64,000 bases of DNA from Paracoccus sp. MBLB3053 (GCF_031822435.1 NZ_JAVQLW010000001.1:868501-932500); one strand, 5' to 3'; shown: positions 1 through 9,858, numbered from the stretch's first letter. The notes: a model not told the origin generated them from the sequence alone. Program-made: numbers and translations.

Positions 1-993
1 CACTCCCTACGCACCGGCGACACGGTCGAGGGCGTCATCCGTGCTCCGGGGGAAAATGAACGCTATTTCGCGCTGACCAAGGTCGAGAAGATCAATTTCG
101 AAGATCCCGACAAGGCCCGCCACAAGGTTGCCTTCGACAACTTGACGCCGCTCTATCCCAATGAGCGGCTGAAGATGGAGATAGAGGATCCGACCATCAA
201 GGATCGGTCGGCGCGGATTATCGACCTCGTTGCGCCGATCGGGAAGGGCCAGCGTTCGCTGATCGTGGCTCCGCCGCGCACGGGTAAGACGGTTTTGCTG
301 CAGAACATCGCGCATTCGATCGAGAAGAATCACCCGGAGTGCTACCTGATCGTTCTGCTTATCGATGAGCGTCCCGAAGAGGTGACCGATATGCAACGTT
401 CGGTCAAAGGAGAGGTGATTTCCTCGACCTTTGACGAACCAGCAAGCCGTCACGTTGCGGTTTCCGAAATGGTGATCGAAAAGGCGAAACGCTTGGTCGA
501 GCATAAGCGAGATGTAGTTATTCTTCTCGATTCAATCACAAGACTTGGTAGGGCGTTCAATACTGTTGTGCCCAGCTCGGGCAAGGTGCTTACTGGTGGT
601 GTTGACGCCAATGCATTGCAGCGCCCGAAGCGCTTCTTCGGTGCAGCTCGAAATATCGAAGAGGGCGGGTCGCTTACCATTATCGCCACGGCACTGATCG
701 ATACAGGGTCGCGGATGGACGAGGTGATCTTTGAAGAGTTCAAAGGGACCGGCAACAGCGAAATCGTGCTTGATCGCAAGGTCGCCGACAAACGCGTCTT
801 CCCAGCGATGGACATCCTGAAGTCAGGCACTCGCAAGGAAGAGCTTCTGGTGGATGCGAAGGACCTGCAGAAAACCTATCTGCTGCGTCGCATTCTGAAC
901 CCCATGGGAACAACCGATGCCATCGAGTTCCTGATCTCGAAACTCAAGCAAACCAAGACGAACGGCGAATTCTTCGAATCCATGAACGCCTGA
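1..993 (+). CDS. rho: Transcription termination factor Rho (C-terminal part, truncated by window edge)
   Basis: Rho is the hexameric RNA-dependent ATPase that ends transcription at unstructured C-rich RNA. The reading frame is open from base 1, so the start lies outside the window; 330 codons are visible and an internal ATG at 142 should not be taken as the start. The P-loop APPRTGKT is encoded at about 268-291, followed by the Walker B region [10 protein letters not shown] and the conserved stretch [10 protein letters not shown]. The terminal helices match the family end ([14 protein letters not shown]). It lies 16 bases upstream of mnmE on the same strand, the usual order near the origin in Rhodobacterales. 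The family call is very secure. Confidence 0.98.
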   Translation, partial: HSLRTGDTVEGVIRAPGENERYFALTKVEKINFEDPDKARHKVAFDNLTPLYPNERLKMEIEDPTIKDRSARIIDLVAPIGKGQRSLIVAPPRTGKTVLLQNIAHSIEKNHPECYLIVLLIDERPEEVTDMQRSVKGEVISSTFDEPASRHVAVSEMVIEKAKRLVEHKRDVVILLDSITRLGRAFNTVVPSSGKVLTGGVDANALQRPKRFFGAARNIEEGGSLTIIATALIDTGSRMDEVIFEEFKGTGNSEIVLDRKVADKRVFPAMDILKSGTRKEELLVDAKDLQKTYLLRRILNPMGTTDAIEFLISKLKQTKTNGEFFESMNA

Positions 994-1009
994 CGCCGCG
1001 GAGGATGAG

Positions 1010-2269
1010 GTGGAAACGATCTTTGCCGAGGCAACACCCCCCGGTCGTGGGGGTGTAACCGTTGTCCGCTTGAGCGGACCGATGGCGCGCGAGGCGTTGG
1101 AATCGCTCGCCGGTTCGCTCTCTACTCCCAGACGCTCATATCTTCGTTCACTTCGGGATGGCCAGGACCTGATAGATCAGGCGCTCGTCATTTGGTTTGA
1201 GCAGGGGCAGAGCTTTACGGGGGAGGAAGTAGCCGAACTTCATCTGCATGGGGCACCGGTCATCGCAAACAGACTAGCCCAGGCGCTTCTCGTCCGAGGG
1301 CTTCGCAGAGCGGAGGCTGGCGAATTCACCCGGCGGGCCTTTCTCAATGGCCGTATCGATCTGGCTGAAGCTGAAGGGCTGGCCGACCTTCTTTCATCCG
1401 AAACAGAAGCCCAACGTAAACTGGCCATGCGGACGGCCGACGGTGAACTTGGCCGGAAGGTAGAGGCATTGCGTGCCAATCTCGTCCGTGCGGGCGCCTT
1501 GGTCGAAGCCTCTATTGACTTTGCCGATGAAGAAGTGCCCGAGGATGTTCCGCTTGAGGTATTCAATCTTCTCGATCTTGTCCGATCGGAAGTGGAAGCC
1601 ATGCTCAGAACCTATCCGGCAACGGAAAGATTGCGACAAGGTTATGAAGTCGCGATCATTGGCCCTCCAAACGCCGGAAAGTCCACACTTCTCAACAAAA
1701 TCGGACAACGAGAGATTGCCCTCGTTTCCGATATAGCAGGGACAACGAGAGATATTCTTGAGCTCCGAGCTGATCTGCGCGGGTTGCCGGTGGTTTTCCT
1801 CGATACTGCCGGGTTGCGTGACAGTGCCGACCCGATCGAAACAATGGGCGTGCAAAGAGCCATGGACAGGGCGAGAAACGCTGATCTCCGCATCCATCTT
1901 TCGGATCAAGGTGTGCGGATGGAACCGTTTTTTGACGGTGATCTGATTGTCCGATCCAAATCCGATCTTGGAACGGGCGACGGCCTGGCAATTTCGGCGC
2001 TTACAGGATCAGGCATCGAGGCACTGCTTGACCAAGTCTACGACAAACTGAGGGTTAGGGCAGCAAATTCAGGTCTTGTTGCCCATCGTCGACAAGCGGA
2101 AGCCTTGGAACGCGCACGATCTGCTCTAGATATAGATTCTTCGCTATCCCCTGAATTTCTGGCTGAAGCGATCAGACAGGCGGCGCAGGAACTGGCCACA
2201 ATGGTCGGGCGGGTAGGGGCAGAAGATTATCTGGACGAGATTTTTTCCTCGTTCTGCATCGGGAAGTAG
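1010..2269 (+). CDS. mnmE: tRNA uridine-5-carboxymethylaminomethyl(34) GTPase MnmE
   Basis: MnmE, with MnmG, modifies U34 of tRNAs at the wobble position. The start is GTG at 1010, giving METIFAEATPPGRGG, the conserved folate-binding N-terminus. The embedded G domain has the P-loop GPPNAGKST at residues 218-226, switch motif DIAGTTRD, and DTAGLR. The G4 motif reads SKSD rather than the textbook NKxD. The protein ends in CIGK, the catalytic C-terminal motif of the family. At 419 residues it is slightly shorter than enterobacterial MnmE. The stop is immediately followed by the GTG start of mnmG, so the two partner proteins are translationally linked. Confidence 0.97.
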   Translation: METIFAEATPPGRGGVTVVRLSGPMAREALESLAGSLSTPRRSYLRSLRDGQDLIDQALVIWFEQGQSFTGEEVAELHLHGAPVIANRLAQALLVRGLRRAEAGEFTRRAFLNGRIDLAEAEGLADLLSSETEAQRKLAMRTADGELGRKVEALRANLVRAGALVEASIDFADEEVPEDVPLEVFNLLDLVRSEVEAMLRTYPATERLRQGYEVAIIGPPNAGKSTLLNKIGQREIALVSDIAGTTRDILELRADLRGLPVVFLDTAGLRDSADPIETMGVQRAMDRARNADLRIHLSDQGVRMEPFFDGDLIVRSKSDLGTGDGLAISALTGSGIEALLDQVYDKLRVRAANSGLVAHRRQAEALERARSALDIDSSLSPEFLAEAIRQAAQELATMVGRVGAEDYLDEIFSSFCIGK

Positions 2270-4141
2270 GTGTTTCACGTGAAACAGTATGATGTGATTG
2301 TTGTTGGAGGTGGCCACGCGGGGGTGGAAGCTGCCATGGCTTCGGCGCGAATGGGCGCCGAGACCGCCCTGGTGACGCTTCATGTCGATGACATTGGCAC
2401 CATGTCCTGCAATCCGGCGATCGGAGGACTTGGAAAAGGGCATCTGGTGAGAGAGGTCGACGCGCTTGATGGCGTGATGGGCAAACTTGCGGATGCAGCT
2501 GGCATTCAATTCCGCCTATTGAACCGTAGAAAGGGCCCTGCAGTCCAAGGTCCGAGGGCTCAAGCTGATCGATCGCTTTATCGCGAAGCGGCTAAACTGG
2601 CGGTATCGGGACAGGATCTCTTGTCTGTGGTTATCGGCGAAGTGTCCGAAGTCGTGACGTCAGGAAAGGAGATTTGCGGCCTGCGTCTCCAAGACGGCAC
2701 CGAACTACAGTCGAAGCAGGTTATTCTTACCACTGGCACATTCCTTAACGGATTGATCCATATCGGAGAGGAAACCCGTCGCGCCGGGCGTTGGAACGGG
2801 GCGGCCTCTCTCAGTCTTGCAGACTCGCTAAGACCGTTCAACCTCCCCCTCGGGCGGCTGAAAACGGGCACCCCTCCGCGCATTCTGGGCAACAGCATCG
2901 ACTGGGAGCGCTTGGAGAAACAGCCGGGCGATGAGGAGCCGGTCCTTTTTTCCTATTTGAACCGCAGCGTTGTCGCGCCCCAAATCTGTTGCGCGATTAC
3001 ACATACGAATGAACGCACTCACAAGGTGATCCGGGATAATCTGGCACGATCTGCCATGTATGGCGGAAGGATTGACGGTGTTGGGCCGCGCTATTGTCCT
3101 TCGATCGAAGACAAAATTGTTCGTTTTTCGGATAAGGCCAGTCACCAGATCTTCCTCGAACCTGAGGGCATCGATTCGGAACTGGTTTATCCCAATGGGA
3201 TCTCGACTTCGCTCCCCCTCGAGGTGCAGATCGAATACGTCCGATCGATAAAGGGCCTGGAGGTCGCGGAGATCGCGCAGCCAGGCTATGCGGTTGAATA
3301 TGATTATGTCGATCCACGCGCATTGACCGCATCGCTTGAACTGAAAAGTGTGTCTGGATTGTTCTTGGCCGGGCAGATCAATGGGACGACTGGTTATGAG
3401 GAAGCAGCCGCACAAGGTATGGTTGCCGGATTAAACGCTGCTTTGAGATCTCAAGGCAGAGCCCTCCATCATTTTACTCGCTCGGGCAGTTATATTGGCG
3501 TGATGATCGATGATCTGATCACACGTGGTGTCAGCGAGCCCTACCGTATGTTCACATCGAGGGCCGAATTCCGCCTTTCGCTGCGTGCGGACAACGCCGA
3601 TCAGCGATTGACGCCCTTGGGCATCGAGTTAGGCGTCGTCAAGGATGAGCGCCGGAATCATTTCGAAGAGAAGGTAAGGCGATACAACCATGCGCGAAAA
3701 CGCGCAGAGGAGGTTAGCTTCACACCTTCTAGCTTGAGCCAGCTTGGAATTCCTGTCCGCCAGGATGGGAATCGACGCAGTATATTTGCGCTTCTTGGTC
3801 AACAGGATGTCGATCGCGAGCTCGTCATTGCGCTGGATCCCGACTTTATGGCGACGGATAGTGATACAATTCGGCAAATCGCGATCGACGCGCTCTACCA
3901 TCAGTATACGGAGAGACAAGGGAAGGATGCGGAACTTCTGCAGAAGGAGGAATCCGTCTTGATTCCGAACGGTTTCGATTATGATTCGCTTTCCGGGCTT
4001 TCGAACGAGTTGAAGGCGAAGCTGAAGTTGCACAGTCCATCGACCCTCGCAGCAGCATCTGCAATCGAGGGGATGACACCTGCGGCATTAACGCTGCTTC
4101 TCGCGGTAATCCGAACAGCTAGCCGGCGAAGTGTGTCATGA
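2270..4141 (+). CDS. mnmG: tRNA uridine-5-carboxymethylaminomethyl(34) synthesis enzyme MnmG (GidA)
   Basis: This is the FAD-dependent partner of MnmE in wobble-uridine modification. The GTG start at 2270 abuts the mnmE stop. The N-terminus [20 protein letters not shown] carries the dinucleotide-binding motif GGGHAG at about residues 12-17. Later family blocks are present: [31 protein letters not shown] and [17 protein letters not shown]. The length of 623 residues is normal. The first codons are formed by a perfect parS palindrome (2271-2286), so residues 2-6 are dictated by a ParB site. The stop overlaps the rsmG start by four bases (ATGA). Confidence 0.98.
   Translation: MFHVKQYDVIVVGGGHAGVEAAMASARMGAETALVTLHVDDIGTMSCNPAIGGLGKGHLVREVDALDGVMGKLADAAGIQFRLLNRRKGPAVQGPRAQADRSLYREAAKLAVSGQDLLSVVIGEVSEVVTSGKEICGLRLQDGTELQSKQVILTTGTFLNGLIHIGEETRRAGRWNGAASLSLADSLRPFNLPLGRLKTGTPPRILGNSIDWERLEKQPGDEEPVLFSYLNRSVVAPQICCAITHTNERTHKVIRDNLARSAMYGGRIDGVGPRYCPSIEDKIVRFSDKASHQIFLEPEGIDSELVYPNGISTSLPLEVQIEYVRSIKGLEVAEIAQPGYAVEYDYVDPRALTASLELKSVSGLFLAGQINGTTGYEEAAAQGMVAGLNAALRSQGRALHHFTRSGSYIGVMIDDLITRGVSEPYRMFTSRAEFRLSLRADNADQRLTPLGIELGVVKDERRNHFEEKVRRYNHARKRAEEVSFTPSSLSQLGIPVRQDGNRRSIFALLGQQDVDRELVIALDPDFMATDSDTIRQIAIDALYHQYTERQGKDAELLQKEESVLIPNGFDYDSLSGLSNELKAKLKLHSPSTLAAASAIEGMTPAALTLLLAVIRTASRRSVS
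2271..2286. promoter_or_regulatory. parS: parS site 1 (ParB-binding centromere)
   Basis: TGTTTCACGTGAAACA is a perfect 16-base palindrome identical to the widely conserved chromosomal parS consensus. It overlaps the GTG start of mnmG, where it is read GTG-TTT-CAC-GTG-AAA-CAG. The parA and parB genes lie 2.4-3.2 kb downstream. ParB nucleation here is inferred from known ParB-parS biology. Confidence 0.95.
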
Positions 4142-4719
4142 CTGTTTCACGTGAAACAGAGCGTCTAAACCAGTATGCTGGGCTCATGAGAAAGTGGAAC
4201 AAGGCGATTAACTTGGTAGCCCCATCCACACTGGACGCCTTAGAGGAACGCCATATTTCTGATAGTAGAAAATTGGCAGAGCTATCAAAAGCAACCGTGG
4301 GCGACTGGGTTGACCTGGGAAGCGGCGGTGGCCTTCCCGGCCTTGTCTTGGCAATCAACCAGCCCGATAGAAACATTTCCCTAGTCGAGAGTGACAAGCG
4401 AAAGTGCAGTTTCCTTCGAAATGTCTGCCGCGAAGTCGGGCTGATGAATGTAGCAATCCTCAATGAACGCATTGAGATGGTAGAGCCGTTAAGCGCTCAA
4501 AATATTAGTGCGAGAGCGCTTGCCCCTCTGCCTCTGCTGTTGTCTTATGTCGACAGGCACCTCGCCTCCGGGGGACGCGCTTGGCTCATGAAGGGCAGGA
4601 ATTGGCGGAACGAAGTCGATGAGGCGCGCAAAGATTGGAGTTTCAATCTGACCGCCCATCGAAGTGCTACCGATCCAGATTCTGCGATTTTGGAAATGAC
4701 GGATATTCGGCATGCCTGA
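4138..4719 (+). CDS. rsmG: 16S rRNA (guanine(527)-N(7))-methyltransferase RsmG (GidB)
   Basis: RsmG methylates N7 of G527 in 16S rRNA using S-adenosylmethionine. The family signature is visible: [14 protein letters not shown] near residue 17, RHISDS, and the SAM-binding loop [15 protein letters not shown] at about residues 58-72. The length of 193 residues is slightly short. The ATG at 4138 overlaps the mnmG stop, and the end overlaps parA by 8 bases, so the genes from mnmE to parB read as one transcription unit. Codons 2-7 come from the second parS palindrome, read in a different frame from the one in mnmG. Confidence 0.96.
   Translation: MTVSRETERLNQYAGLMRKWNKAINLVAPSTLDALEERHISDSRKLAELSKATVGDWVDLGSGGGLPGLVLAINQPDRNISLVESDKRKCSFLRNVCREVGLMNVAILNERIEMVEPLSAQNISARALAPLPLLLSYVDRHLASGGRAWLMKGRNWRNEVDEARKDWSFNLTAHRSATDPDSAILEMTDIRHA
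4143..4158. promoter_or_regulatory. parS: parS site 2 (ParB-binding centromere)
   Basis: A second perfect copy of TGTTTCACGTGAAACA lies over codons 2-7 of rsmG (ACT-GTT-TCA-CGT-GAA-ACA). It is 1,872 bases from site 1 and about 550 bases before parA. Two identical 16-mers, each at a gene start, are far beyond chance in 64 kb. Confidence 0.95.
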
Positions 4720-5488
4720 AACTCGAATAATTGCTGTCGCAAACCAGAAAGGTGGGGTTGGAAAAACCACCACGGCCATCAACCTGGCCGCCGCATTGGC
4801 TGAGGCCGGGCGCAAGGTCGCGATCATAGATCTTGACCCGCAGGGCAATGCGTCCACTGGACTTGGGGTAGGTGTCGAGGACCGATCTTTGACGTCCTAC
4901 GATCTACTTGCAGAGGAAGAGCAGCTCGAGGACTGCCTTGTTCCGACGCAGATCGAAAACCTGTCATTGGTCCCTGCGAGTCGCGATCTCGCCTCGGTAG
5001 ACCTGGACGTGGCGCAGCGCACCGGACGGGCACAATTGCTGCGAAGGAAGCTGAACCGAGATTCGTCTTTCGATTTTGTCCTTATCGATTGCCCACCTGC
5101 ATTGGGCATCCTGACGGTCAATGCGATGGTTGCTTCTGATAGCGTTCTTGTCCCTCTCCAGGCAGAATTCTATGCCCTTGAAGGTTTGTCGCAACTTCTG
5201 ATGACTGTGCGTGAGGTTCGACAGACTGCCAATTCGGATCTGCGCATTGAAGGGGTTCTCCTGACGATGTCGGATAATCGAAACAATCTTTCGCAGCAGG
5301 TCGAGGCTGATGCGCGGAACACGTTGTCCGGCTTGGTCTACCAAACGGTAATTCCGCGCAATGTTCGGCTTTCAGAGGCGCCCTCCCACGCGCTGCCTGT
5401 CTTGCATTACGATACGAACTCCAAGGGCAGCTTGGCCTATCGCGAACTTGCGCAGGAGTTTCTTGCCAGACAACTGATTAACGCCTGA
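4712..5488 (+). CDS. parA: Chromosome partitioning ATPase ParA (Soj)
   Basis: ParA is the Walker-type ATPase that binds nucleoid DNA and, driven by ParB-parS complexes, segregates origins. The deviant Walker A motif KGGVGKTTT is at residues 13-21, with the signature lysine at 13. Asp in DLDPQGNAST and the motif DCPPALG also fit. The length of 258 residues is that of the chromosomal, non-plasmid type without an N-terminal HTH domain. The start overlaps rsmG by 8 bases and parB follows after 11 bases. Confidence 0.97.
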   Translation: MPETRIIAVANQKGGVGKTTTAINLAAALAEAGRKVAIIDLDPQGNASTGLGVGVEDRSLTSYDLLAEEEQLEDCLVPTQIENLSLVPASRDLASVDLDVAQRTGRAQLLRRKLNRDSSFDFVLIDCPPALGILTVNAMVASDSVLVPLQAEFYALEGLSQLLMTVREVRQTANSDLRIEGVLLTMSDNRNNLSQQVEADARNTLSGLVYQTVIPRNVRLSEAPSHALPVLHYDTNSKGSLAYRELAQEFLARQLINA

Positions 5489-5499
5489 GGAGAATATTC

Positions 5500-6372
5500 A
5501 TGTCTGACAACAAGCTTGAAAAAAGGGGGTTGGGACGCGGTTTGTCAGCACTTATGGCGGATGTCGATCTTATTCCAAATGACCGGCCTGCGCCACGCCA
5601 GGTCATGCCGGTTGAGCAGATCACGCCGAATCCCGATCAGCCGCGTCGCAGCTTTGCGCCGGAAGCCTTGCAGGAACTTGCAGATTCGCTCAAGGGAAGG
5701 GGAATGTTGCAGCCCCTGATCGTGCGGCCTCACCCGAGCGACCGCGGCCTTTACCAGATCGTGGCAGGTGAGCGGCGGTGGCGCGCTGCCCAGATCGCGC
5801 AGTTGCACGAAGTTCCGGTAATCGTGAGAGACTTGACAGATACCGAAGTTCTTGAAGTCGCGATCGTCGAGAATATTCAGCGAGCCGACTTGAATGCGAT
5901 CGAAGAAGCTGCCTCGTACCGGCAACTCATGGATCGCTTTGGCCATACCCAGGAAAAAGTGGCGGAGGCTCTGAACAAAAGCAGAAGCCATATCGCGAAC
6001 CTTCTTCGCCTTCTCAATCTGCCCGAACAGGTTCAGGCGTGGCTGAAGGAAGGTAAGCTCACCGCAGGTCACGCACGCGCGTTGATTACTGCCCCCAACG
6101 CTGTCGAACTTGCCCGGAAGGTGATCGAGAAGAACCTGTCTGTGCGCGATACCGAAGAGCTTGTCCGGCGCCAGGCCGAAGGTGCGCGGCAGAAGTCGCG
6201 CTCAAAGGCCGAAAAGGATGCCGATACGCGCGCCCTGGAGGGCGATCTGACCGCGCATCTCAAGATGAAGGTCGTCATCAACCATTCAGGGCCGAATGGA
6301 GGGAACCTTGTCATCAATTACAAGGATCTTGACCAGCTCGATCGGCTATGCCAAATCCTGGCCTCCGAATAA
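5500..6372 (+). CDS. parB: Chromosome partitioning protein ParB (Spo0J)
   Basis: ParB binds parS, loads and spreads as a CTP-dependent clamp, and stimulates ParA. The family N-terminal peptide RGLGRGLSAL is at residues 9-18. The CTP-binding box GERRWRAA is at residues 90-97, preceded by NPDQPRR, and the ENIQRADLNAIEEA block follows. A helix-turn-helix (HTQEKVAEALNKSRSHIANLLRLLNLP) recognises parS. The C-terminus carries the dimerisation domain. A preceding ATTCATG context with GAGGAGA gives a good ribosome-binding site. It is the last gene of the run from mnmE and is followed by a strong hairpin. Confidence 0.97.
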   Translation: MSDNKLEKRGLGRGLSALMADVDLIPNDRPAPRQVMPVEQITPNPDQPRRSFAPEALQELADSLKGRGMLQPLIVRPHPSDRGLYQIVAGERRWRAAQIAQLHEVPVIVRDLTDTEVLEVAIVENIQRADLNAIEEAASYRQLMDRFGHTQEKVAEALNKSRSHIANLLRLLNLPEQVQAWLKEGKLTAGHARALITAPNAVELARKVIEKNLSVRDTEELVRRQAEGARQKSRSKAEKDADTRALEGDLTAHLKMKVVINHSGPNGGNLVINYKDLDQLDRLCQILASE

Positions 6373-6401
6373 ATCATAGATATTGTGTCGTCAAAAAAAA
6401 G

Positions 6402-6420
6402 TATCAACTATATGTTGATA
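6402..6420. repeat. AT-rich inverted repeat downstream of parB
   Basis: TATCAAC (6402-6408), a five-base AT spacer, and GTTGATA (6414-6420) form a perfect 7-bp inverted repeat directly before the G+C-rich terminator. It could extend a hairpin or be a protein site. No function can be assigned. Confidence 0.5.
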
Positions 6421-6421
6421 A

Positions 6422-6446
6422 AAACCCCCGGATTATCCGGGGGTTT
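6422..6446. terminator. Bidirectional rho-independent terminator between parB and grpE
   Basis: An 11-bp perfect stem (6422-6432 with 6436-6446) with a TTA loop is flanked by A-rich sequence on one side and T residues on the other. It can therefore end both the rightward parB transcript and the leftward hrcA-grpE transcript, which converge here. Confidence 0.85.
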
Positions 6447-6480
6447 CTCGTAACGCCATCTTGCTTACATCCCAGGGGGT

Positions 6481-7029
6481 TCAGCTTGCCGGGGTCGAAC
6501 TGACACCCACTTTCGCTGGCCGCAGCAAGCGATCGTGCAGCATGAAGCCGTTGCCCATGACCTGAATGATATTTCCGGAAATGGTTCCCGGGACGGGGGC
6601 CTCGAACATCGCTTCATGGTGCTGCGGGTCGAACTTCTCTCCGATCTCGGGAATGATGACGTTGATCCCGTGCTTGGCGAAGACATTGTTCAATTCGCGA
6701 AGCGTCAACTCGACGCCTTCGATCAGTGCTCCGGCTGCAGCCTTCTGTTCTTCATTTGCAGCTTCCAGCGCACGCGTCAGCGCGTCGTGGACGGGCAGCA
6801 AATCTCTTGCCAGGCGCGAGCCGCCGTATTGCTCGGCCTCACGACGCTCCTTGTCCGCCCGCTTCCGCGCATTTTCAGCGTCAGCCAGGGCGCGCATGAA
6901 CTTGTCGCGGAACTCGTCACGCTCGGCGATCAGCGCTTCGATCTCCGAATCCCCAGCGGCTTCCTCGGCCAGCGGATCGACAAGATCCTCGTCATCGAGG
7001 GGATTTCCGTTCGGGTAGTCGTTCGTCAT
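6481..7029 (-). CDS. grpE: Nucleotide exchange factor GrpE
   Basis: GrpE releases ADP from DnaK in the Hsp70 cycle. The 182-residue protein has an acidic, low-complexity N-terminus and a long helical segment (EIEALIAERDEFRDKFMRALADAENARKRADKE). The beta-domain then carries the signature GVELTLRELNNVFAKHGI. It lies 4 bases downstream of hrcA on the minus strand, so the repressor and the co-chaperone form an operon. dnaK and dnaJ are not in the window. Confidence 0.96.
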   Translation of the reverse strand: MTNDYPNGNPLDDEDLVDPLAEEAAGDSEIEALIAERDEFRDKFMRALADAENARKRADKERREAEQYGGSRLARDLLPVHDALTRALEAANEEQKAAAGALIEGVELTLRELNNVFAKHGINVIIPEIGEKFDPQHHEAMFEAPVPGTISGNIIQVMGNGFMLHDRLLRPAKVGVSSTPAS

Positions 7030-7033
7030 GTCC

Positions 7034-8089
7034 TTATCCTTTCCGGCCGGAGATCATCCGTCCGACGAGCTGCGCAGTGTAGTCGACGATTGGCACGATC
7101 CGGCCGTAATTCAGTCTCGTGGGACCGATTACCCCGACCGCGCCAACAATTCTTCGGTCGGCATTCATATAGGGTGAAACCACCAGAGATGAACCGGAAA
7201 GTGAAAAAAGCTTGTTCTCCGAGCCGATGAAAATGCGCACACCTTCGCCATGCTCCGCGAGTTCCAGGAATTCGGCAATGTCGCGCTTGCGTTCCAGGTC
7301 GTCAAAAAGCGTACGAATCCGGTCAAGATCGGCTTCTTCCTGTGCAAGAAGGTTTGCGCGGCCACGCACGATCAACCGTGGGTCCGTGCTGTCCCCATCC
7401 CACATTGCCAGTCCGGCCGAAATCAATTCTGCCGCGATCTGGTCAAGTTGCTGGCGACCGGACTCGATGTCTTTCGAAATGCCCTGCCGCAGATCTGCAA
7501 GTGTGCGGTCTTCTGCTACGGCATTGAGAAAGTTCGCGGCCTCGCGCATGGAACTCGCCGTGTGGCCCTTGGGCGGCGAGAAAACACGGTTTTCGACCCG
7601 TCCGTCGGCAAAAACCAGCACCACCAGGGCGCGGTCGGGGGCGAGGCTAACGAATTCGATATGTCGTAAGGGCGCTTCCTGTTTCGGCATGAGCACCAGT
7701 GAGGCTCCATGCGTCAGGGTCGAAAGTGCCATGCTCACACGATCCAGCATTATGCCCGTATCGCCGCTTTCGTCCCCCAGTGTCTCTTCGATCATCTCGC
7801 GATCGGTCGGGGAAACGGGGCCGGCCTCCATAAGGCCATCCACGAAAAGCCTCAGGCCCAGATGGGTGGGCATGCGCCCGGCCGACACATGAGGATGATC
7901 GAGCAGTCCGAGATGTTCCAGATCCTGCATGACATTGCGGATCGTCGCCGCGCTCACCTTTTCGGTCATGTCACGGGTAAGGGTACGGGATCCGACGGGC
8001 TCTCCGGTCGCCAGATAGGCTTCTACCACGCGACGAAAAACCTCGCGTGAACGGTCGTTCAGATCTGTAAGCAATGTGGTATCAGGCAT
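7034..8089 (-). CDS. hrcA: Heat-inducible transcriptional repressor HrcA
   Basis: HrcA is the winged-helix repressor that binds CIRCE elements of chaperonin operons. The N-terminal DNA-binding part reads LNDRSREVFRRVVEAYLATGEPVGSRTL, and VSAATIRNVMQDLEHLGLL is the recognition region. The C-terminal GAF-like domain ends in DYTAQLVGRMISG. I place the start at the ATG at 8089 (351 residues, MPDTTLL). An in-frame GTG at 8113 and an ATG at 8221 exist, but the extra residues do not look conserved. I found no convincing CIRCE repeat in the 86 bases shared with rph, so its targets probably lie elsewhere. Confidence 0.95.
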   Translation of the reverse strand: MPDTTLLTDLNDRSREVFRRVVEAYLATGEPVGSRTLTRDMTEKVSAATIRNVMQDLEHLGLLDHPHVSAGRMPTHLGLRLFVDGLMEAGPVSPTDREMIEETLGDESGDTGIMLDRVSMALSTLTHGASLVLMPKQEAPLRHIEFVSLAPDRALVVLVFADGRVENRVFSPPKGHTASSMREAANFLNAVAEDRTLADLRQGISKDIESGRQQLDQIAAELISAGLAMWDGDSTDPRLIVRGRANLLAQEEADLDRIRTLFDDLERKRDIAEFLELAEHGEGVRIFIGSENKLFSLSGSSLVVSPYMNADRRIVGAVGVIGPTRLNYGRIVPIVDYTAQLVGRMISGRKG

Positions 8090-8175
8090 GGTCTGTTGGG
8101 CTTGATCGTTCACGGGTTGCGGTCTGGGGCAGGCGACCTGTATTTGAACAGCAAAACCCCCGAAAGGAATGACTG

Positions 8176-8889
8176 ATGCGACCCTCTGGCCGGAATTTAA
8201 GTGATATGCGTCCGATTTCAATCGAAACGGGTGTGATGCGCCACGCTGAGGGCTCTTGCCTGATTTCCTGCGGCGATACGCGCGTGCTTTGTTCGGCCAC
8301 CATCGAGGAGAAGGCTCCGCCTTTCCTGAAGGGTTCGGGGCAGGGCTGGGTCACGGCGGAATATGGCATGCTGCCGCGTGCGACGAATTCCCGCAACCGC
8401 CGTGAGGCTGCATCAGGCAAGCAGTCCGGTCGCACGCAGGAAATCCAACGCCTGATCGGGCGCGCGCTACGTGCCGGCGTCGATCGCCGTGCGCTTGGCG
8501 AGCGTCAGATCGTCATCGACTGTGATGTCATCCAGGCGGATGGCGGGACGCGTTGTGCCTCCATTACCGGCGGATGGGTCGCGCTGCGACTGGCCGTCAA
8601 CAAGCTGCTCAAGGCGGGTCTTCTGACCACCGATCCGATCATGGACCATGTCGCCGCCGTTTCCTGCGGGATTTATGCCGGTCAGCCCGTGCTGGATCTT
8701 GATTACGCTGAGGACAGCGAGGCCGGCACAGACGGCAATTTCATCATGACCGGCGCGGGCCGACTGATCGAAATTCAGATGTCCGCCGAAGGTGCGACTT
8801 TCTCCCGCCCGGAAATGAACCAGCTTCTTGATTTGGCCGAATCCGGGATCGCCGAACTGGTCCGGGCGCAGAACGAGGCGCTCGTATGA
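8176..8889 (+). CDS. rph: Ribonuclease PH
   Basis: RNase PH is a phosphate-dependent 3'-to-5' exoribonuclease that trims tRNA 3' ends. The 237-residue sequence begins [19 protein letters not shown] and shows family blocks [33 protein letters not shown]-like [18 protein letters not shown] and [18 protein letters not shown]. It diverges from hrcA across an 86-base region and overlaps rdgB by four bases. Confidence 0.97.
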   Translation: MRPSGRNLSDMRPISIETGVMRHAEGSCLISCGDTRVLCSATIEEKAPPFLKGSGQGWVTAEYGMLPRATNSRNRREAASGKQSGRTQEIQRLIGRALRAGVDRRALGERQIVIDCDVIQADGGTRCASITGGWVALRLAVNKLLKAGLLTTDPIMDHVAAVSCGIYAGQPVLDLDYAEDSEAGTDGNFIMTGAGRLIEIQMSAEGATFSRPEMNQLLDLAESGIAELVRAQNEALV

Positions 8890-9491
8890 GAAAGCTGACC
8901 GAGCGGAAGCTTCTTCTTGCCACGCATAATGCAGGGAAACTCGAGGAAATCCGCGCCATGATGGCACCACATGGCATCGAGGTCACTTCGGCGGGCGAAA
9001 TGGGCCTTGCGGAGCCGGCCGAGACCGAAAGCAGCTTCATTGGCAATGCCCGGATCAAGGCGCGTGCCGCTGTCGAGGCAACAGGTCTTCCCGTCCTGGC
9101 CGATGACAGCGGAATTACCGTCGATGGTCTTGATGGCGCGCCGGGGGTCTATACGGCAGATTGGGCGGAAACACCGAATGGACGCGATTTCCTTCAGGCC
9201 ATGACCCGGACATGGAGAGAACTGGACGACCTCAACGTTCCCGAGCCGCGAACGGCACAGTTCCGCGCGACCCTGATCCTCATGTGGCCGGACGGGCATG
9301 AAGAGATCTTTGAAGGGATCGCGCCGGGTAGGCTTGTCTGGCCACCGCGGGGTGAACAAGGCCACGGCTACGACCCGATCTTCGTTCCGAATGGCCATGA
9401 TATGACCTTCGCGGAAATGGCACCCGAGGAAAAGAACCGGATCAGCCATCGCGCCGATGCCTTCCGCAAGCTGGAGGCGTCCCTTGCGTAG
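8886..9491 (+). CDS. rdgB: RdgB/HAM1 family non-canonical purine NTP pyrophosphatase
   Basis: The enzyme hydrolyses dITP and XTP to monophosphates, keeping deaminated purines out of nucleic acids. The N-terminal [15 protein letters not shown] is the characteristic nucleotide-binding loop (residues 13-27). [24 protein letters not shown] carries the catalytic Asp region, and [19 protein letters not shown] is the C-terminal substrate block. The length is 201 residues. The ATG overlaps the rph stop (ATGA), and the end overlaps the following RidA-like gene. Confidence 0.96.
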   Translation: MRKLTERKLLLATHNAGKLEEIRAMMAPHGIEVTSAGEMGLAEPAETESSFIGNARIKARAAVEATGLPVLADDSGITVDGLDGAPGVYTADWAETPNGRDFLQAMTRTWRELDDLNVPEPRTAQFRATLILMWPDGHEEIFEGIAPGRLVWPPRGEQGHGYDPIFVPNGHDMTFAEMAPEEKNRISHRADAFRKLEASLA

Positions 9492-9858
9492 AATCTCCAG
9501 CGGCTCGCCCTTCGAGACGGCACTAGGCTATAGCCGGGCCGTCGTGAAGGGACCTTGGTGCTTCGTGTCCGGGACGACCGGTTACGACTACGCAGCGATG
9601 CAGATGCCTGAAAGCCCTGCCGAGCAGGCGCGCAATGCCTTCGCGACGATCTTTGCAGTGCTTGATGAGGCGGGCTTTTCCGCTGCCGATATCGTGCGCG
9701 TGCAATACACCATCGCCGACGCAGCTCTGCTGGACGAGATTGCTCCGGTTCTCGGTGACGCGATGAAGGATGCGTTACCTGCCGCCACGATGGTTGTCGC
9801 GGGACTAATCAGACCCGAAATGAAGATCGAGATTGAAGTGACCGCGTTTCGGGAATGA
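9484..9858 (+). CDS. RidA/YjgF/UK114-family protein
   Basis: RidA-type proteins form trimers, and many hydrolyse reactive enamine or imine intermediates. The fold is visible in WCFVSGTTGYD, the helix AEQARNAFATIFAVLDEAGFS, and VVAGLIRPEMKIEIEVTAF. The canonical catalytic Arg of RidA (R-P--KIE) is represented by RPEMKIEIE near the end. I take the TTG at 9484 (124 residues, starting [10 protein letters not shown]), overlapping rdgB by 8 bases. An ATG at 9457 would overlap more and adds a non-conserved extension. Substrate is unknown; subgroups of this family differ in activity. Confidence 0.85.
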   Translation: MRRISSGSPFETALGYSRAVVKGPWCFVSGTTGYDYAAMQMPESPAEQARNAFATIFAVLDEAGFSAADIVRVQYTIADAALLDEIAPVLGDAMKDALPAATMVVAGLIRPEMKIEIEVTAFRE

